A DNA stretch of 64,000 nt from Cellulosimicrobium composti. Lineage in GTDB: Bacteria; Actinomycetota; Actinomycetes; Actinomycetales; Cellulomonadaceae. This document shows positions 62,125 to 64,000 of the stretch, in pieces. Under the pieces are notes generated by a model, which saw nothing but the letters and a program-made list of their open reading frames with translations, ran no database searches and had not been told where the DNA came from. The translations under genes were made by a program, and so were the position numbers. Each line of letters starts with the position of its first letter. Within the stretch, counting starts at the first letter, position 1. The stretch is from assembly GCF_009711085.1 (NCBI RefSeq), contig NZ_WMKA01000002.1, positions 50,276-114,275 of the forward strand. The letters run 5' to 3'.

Positions 62125-63132
62125 TCAGGCTCGCCCGGCCGTGCGCCGCGCGGCGCGCGCCTCCCAGGCCATCGCGACGAGCACGACGGCCGCCCCGGCG
62201 AGCGCGAGCAGGACCGGGACGACGACGGACCCCGTCGGCGCGAGGAGGGTGCCGTCGTCCTCCTGCCACGGCCACAGCGCGCGCAGGGAGCCGACCATGA
62301 GGCCGGCGAGGACCGCCATCGTGCCCTGCCGCCGGTGGTGCAGGAGCCACTGCAGCACCTTGACGAAGCACCCGAGCCCGACGGCGGCGCCCAGCACGAA
62401 CACCCCGACGAACGCGAGGTCCCGGTCCGACAGCGCCTGCTGCACGGGCACGTAGAGGCCCATGGCGAGCAGGACGAACGAACCCGAGACGCCGGGAAGC
62501 ACGAGCGCGTTGATCGCGACCGCCGCGCCGAGGAACACGAACCACAGGGACGGGTCGTCCACCTGCCCGGGCGGCAGGCTCGTGAGCAGGAACCCCGCGA
62601 CGGCCGCCAGCGCCATCAGCACCCCGTCGAGCACGCGGAACCGCCCGGGCATCAGCCGCAGCGGGACCGCGACCGACACGACGATCATGCCGAAGAACAC
62701 GGACCGGACGGGGACGGGGTGCGACTCGAGCAGGGGCGCGACGACGCGCAGCGACAGCAGCAGCACCACCGCCATGCCGAGGAGCACGGGGACGAGCAGC
62801 GGCCAGTCCACGGCGCGGAGCGCTCGGACGGCGGGCGCGGTCCCGCGTCGGCGGACCAGACCGGAGACGAGCTCGCGCCCTCCGTGCAGCACCTGGCCGG
62901 CGGCGTCGATCAGGTCGTCGTAGAGCCCGACGACGAGCGCGATGGTGCCGCCCGAGATGCCGGGGACCGACTCGGCGGCGCCCACGAGCCCGCCACGGAC
63001 GGCCGAGACCGGCGCCGACCGCCACGAGGTGCGCGGGCGTGCGAGGTGCGCAGGGTGCTCCTCGTGCGTCTCGCGCGTCGTGCGCGTCTCGTGCTCGACG
63101 TTCTGGTGCTCCGGGGAGGGCGTGTTCGTCAC
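62125..63132 (-). CDS. DUF368 membrane protein (PopT-like)
   Basis: A 335-residue protein with about nine membrane helices. VRGGLVGAAESVPGISGGTIALVVGLYD near residues 40-66 and ALVLPGVSGSFVLLAMG are the DUF368 signatures. Relatives were proposed to flip or export undecaprenyl phosphate. The GTG is six bases after a TACCCT -10 (leaderless). It is divergent from the HAD gene and upstream of trmH-like. Confidence 0.9.
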   Translation of the reverse strand: MTNTPSPEHQNVEHETRTTRETHEEHPAHLARPRTSWRSAPVSAVRGGLVGAAESVPGISGGTIALVVGLYDDLIDAAGQVLHGGRELVSGLVRRRGTAPAVRALRAVDWPLLVPVLLGMAVVLLLSLRVVAPLLESHPVPVRSVFFGMIVVSVAVPLRLMPGRFRVLDGVLMALAAVAGFLLTSLPPGQVDDPSLWFVFLGAAVAINALVLPGVSGSFVLLAMGLYVPVQQALSDRDLAFVGVFVLGAAVGLGCFVKVLQWLLHHRRQGTMAVLAGLMVGSLRALWPWQEDDGTLLAPTGSVVVPVLLALAGAAVVLVAMAWEARAARRTAGRA

Positions 63133-63197
63133 CCGCGAAGGGTAGCCGGTGGCCCAGTAGGCTGACGGAGGCACCGTCCCAGGAGAAGGAGCGCAGA

Positions 63198-63974
63198 GTG
63201 ACCGAGCGGACCATCGCGTCGTGGCTGACCGACATGGACGGCGTGCTCGTCCACGAGGGACACGCCATCCCCGGCGCACCGGAGTTCGTGCGCGCCCTGC
63301 GCGACAAGGGGCGTCCGTTCCTCATCCTCACGAACAACTCGATCTTCACCGCGCGCGACCTGCGCGCGCGGCTGGCGACGTCGGGCATCGACGTGCCCGA
63401 GGAGTCGATCTGGACGTCCGCGCTCGCGACGGCCCAGTTCCTCCACGACCAGATCCCGGGCGGCAGCGCCTACGCGGTCGGCGAGGCCGGGCTCACCACG
63501 GCGCTCTACGAGGCCGGGTACACGCTCACCGAGTCCGACCCCGACTACGTGGTGCTCGGCGAGACGCGCACGTACTCGTTCGAGGCGATCACCAAGGCGA
63601 TCCGCCTCGTCCTCGGCGGCTCGCGGTTCATCTGCACCAACCCGGACACGACCGGCCCCTCGCAGGAGGGACCGCTGCCCGCGACGGGCGCCGTCGCGGC
63701 GATGATCACGTCCGCGACGGGCCGCAAGCCGTACTTCGTGGGCAAGCCCAACCCGATGATGTTCCGCTCCGCGCTCAACCGCATCGACGCGCACTCCGAG
63801 ACGACCGCGATGATCGGCGACCGCATGGACACCGACGTCGTCGCGGGCATCGAGGCGGGCCTGTACACGTACCTCGTCATGACCGGGTCCACGACGATGG
63901 GCGACGTCGACCGCTACCCGTTCCGGCCGAGCCAGGTCGTCGACTCGGTCGCCGACCTCGTCGACCTCGTCTGA
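63198..63974 (+). CDS. HAD-IIA family hydrolase (NagD-like)
   Basis: A 258-residue phosphatase. Motif I is LTDMDGVLVHEG near residue 10, motif II ILTNNSIFT near 45, the C2-cap follows, and motif III/IV is in YFVGKPNPMMF and MIGDRMDTDVVAGIEAG near 208. It belongs to the NagD/4-nitrophenylphosphatase group acting on nucleotides or sugar phosphates. AGGAGAAGGAG precedes the GTG. The last 26 bases of the window hold no feature. Confidence 0.93.
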   Translation: MTERTIASWLTDMDGVLVHEGHAIPGAPEFVRALRDKGRPFLILTNNSIFTARDLRARLATSGIDVPEESIWTSALATAQFLHDQIPGGSAYAVGEAGLTTALYEAGYTLTESDPDYVVLGETRTYSFEAITKAIRLVLGGSRFICTNPDTTGPSQEGPLPATGAVAAMITSATGRKPYFVGKPNPMMFRSALNRIDAHSETTAMIGDRMDTDVVAGIEAGLYTYLVMTGSTTMGDVDRYPFRPSQVVDSVADLVDLV

Positions 63975-64000
63975 CGGCCGCACCCCACGCACGACGGCGC

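Noticed and set aside
1..64000. tRNA or rRNA genes
   Set aside because: Intergenic regions were scanned by eye for T-loop and acceptor-stem patterns and none were found; a tRNAscan-SE run would be decisive.

Overview
The window is chromosomal DNA of a very G+C-rich actinobacterium. Codon third positions are almost all G or C, GTG starts are common, many genes have a -10 hexamer only 5-8 bases before the start codon (leaderless mRNAs), and neighbouring genes overlap as ATGA or GTGA. SAM-IV-type riboswitches, a perfect actinobacterial SOS box, a CebR/CelR-like operator and a lectin-tailed lytic protease point to Micrococcales, perhaps the Cellulosimicrobium/Cellulomonas/Promicromonospora group. 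The genus is an inference. I see no rRNA, tRNA, insertion sequence, prophage or CRISPR array; the gene content is mostly core metabolism plus regulated accessory modules.

Layout. 1-1.2 kb: a sulfur-type flavin monooxygenase cut by the left edge, behind a leader that carries a SAM-IV riboswitch and a Cys-containing short ORF. 1.2-4.6 kb: TetR regulator and MMPL exporter. 4.7-13.4 kb: esterase, purL, small membrane proteins, a divergent LysR/EamA pair, and an amino-acid permease with a YrdB-like protein. 13.4-19.1 kb: PadR-controlled ABC exporter, MFS exporter and a lipoprotein. 19.3-26.4 kb: a fatty-acid oxidation module (acyl-CoA oxidase, TetR, thiolase, FabG4-like reductase, MaoC hydratase) with the gene set of mycobacterial fadE5-fadA2-fabG4-htdX. 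26.5-32.4 kb: two paralogous acetyltransferases around csbD, then sulfur metabolism: a class V aminotransferase behind a second SAM-IV riboswitch, and rhodanese-metZ behind a SAM-I/IV-variant aptamer. 33.5-42.6 kb: recC-recB-recD, translationally coupled. 42.8-46.2 kb: two more luciferase-like oxidoreductases and a metallo-beta-lactamase-fold hydrolase. 46.6-56.2 kb: purine synthesis (purS-purQ, purC, purD, purA) interleaved with a tandem GNAT protein, a PadR pair, an SOS-box HNH remnant and a secreted protease. 56.4-60.1 kb: a partner-switching cassette (two STAS proteins and a PAS-GAF-phosphatase-kinase hybrid). 60.2-64 kb: class II aldolase, TrmH-type methyltransferase, DUF368 and a HAD phosphatase.

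The most unusual signals lie between genes. Five long palindromes (A-E) each start 7-18 bases after a plus-strand stop codon; their outer ends are conserved and their inner stems differ but stay self-complementary. The leader of the first gene stacks a SAM-IV aptamer directly on the ribosome-binding site of a Cys-containing short ORF. A CebR/CelR-like box lies just downstream of the promoter of the lectin-tailed protease. An SOS box with an intact leaderless promoter is followed by a perfect hairpin and only the C-terminal HNH portion of a DUF222-type nuclease.
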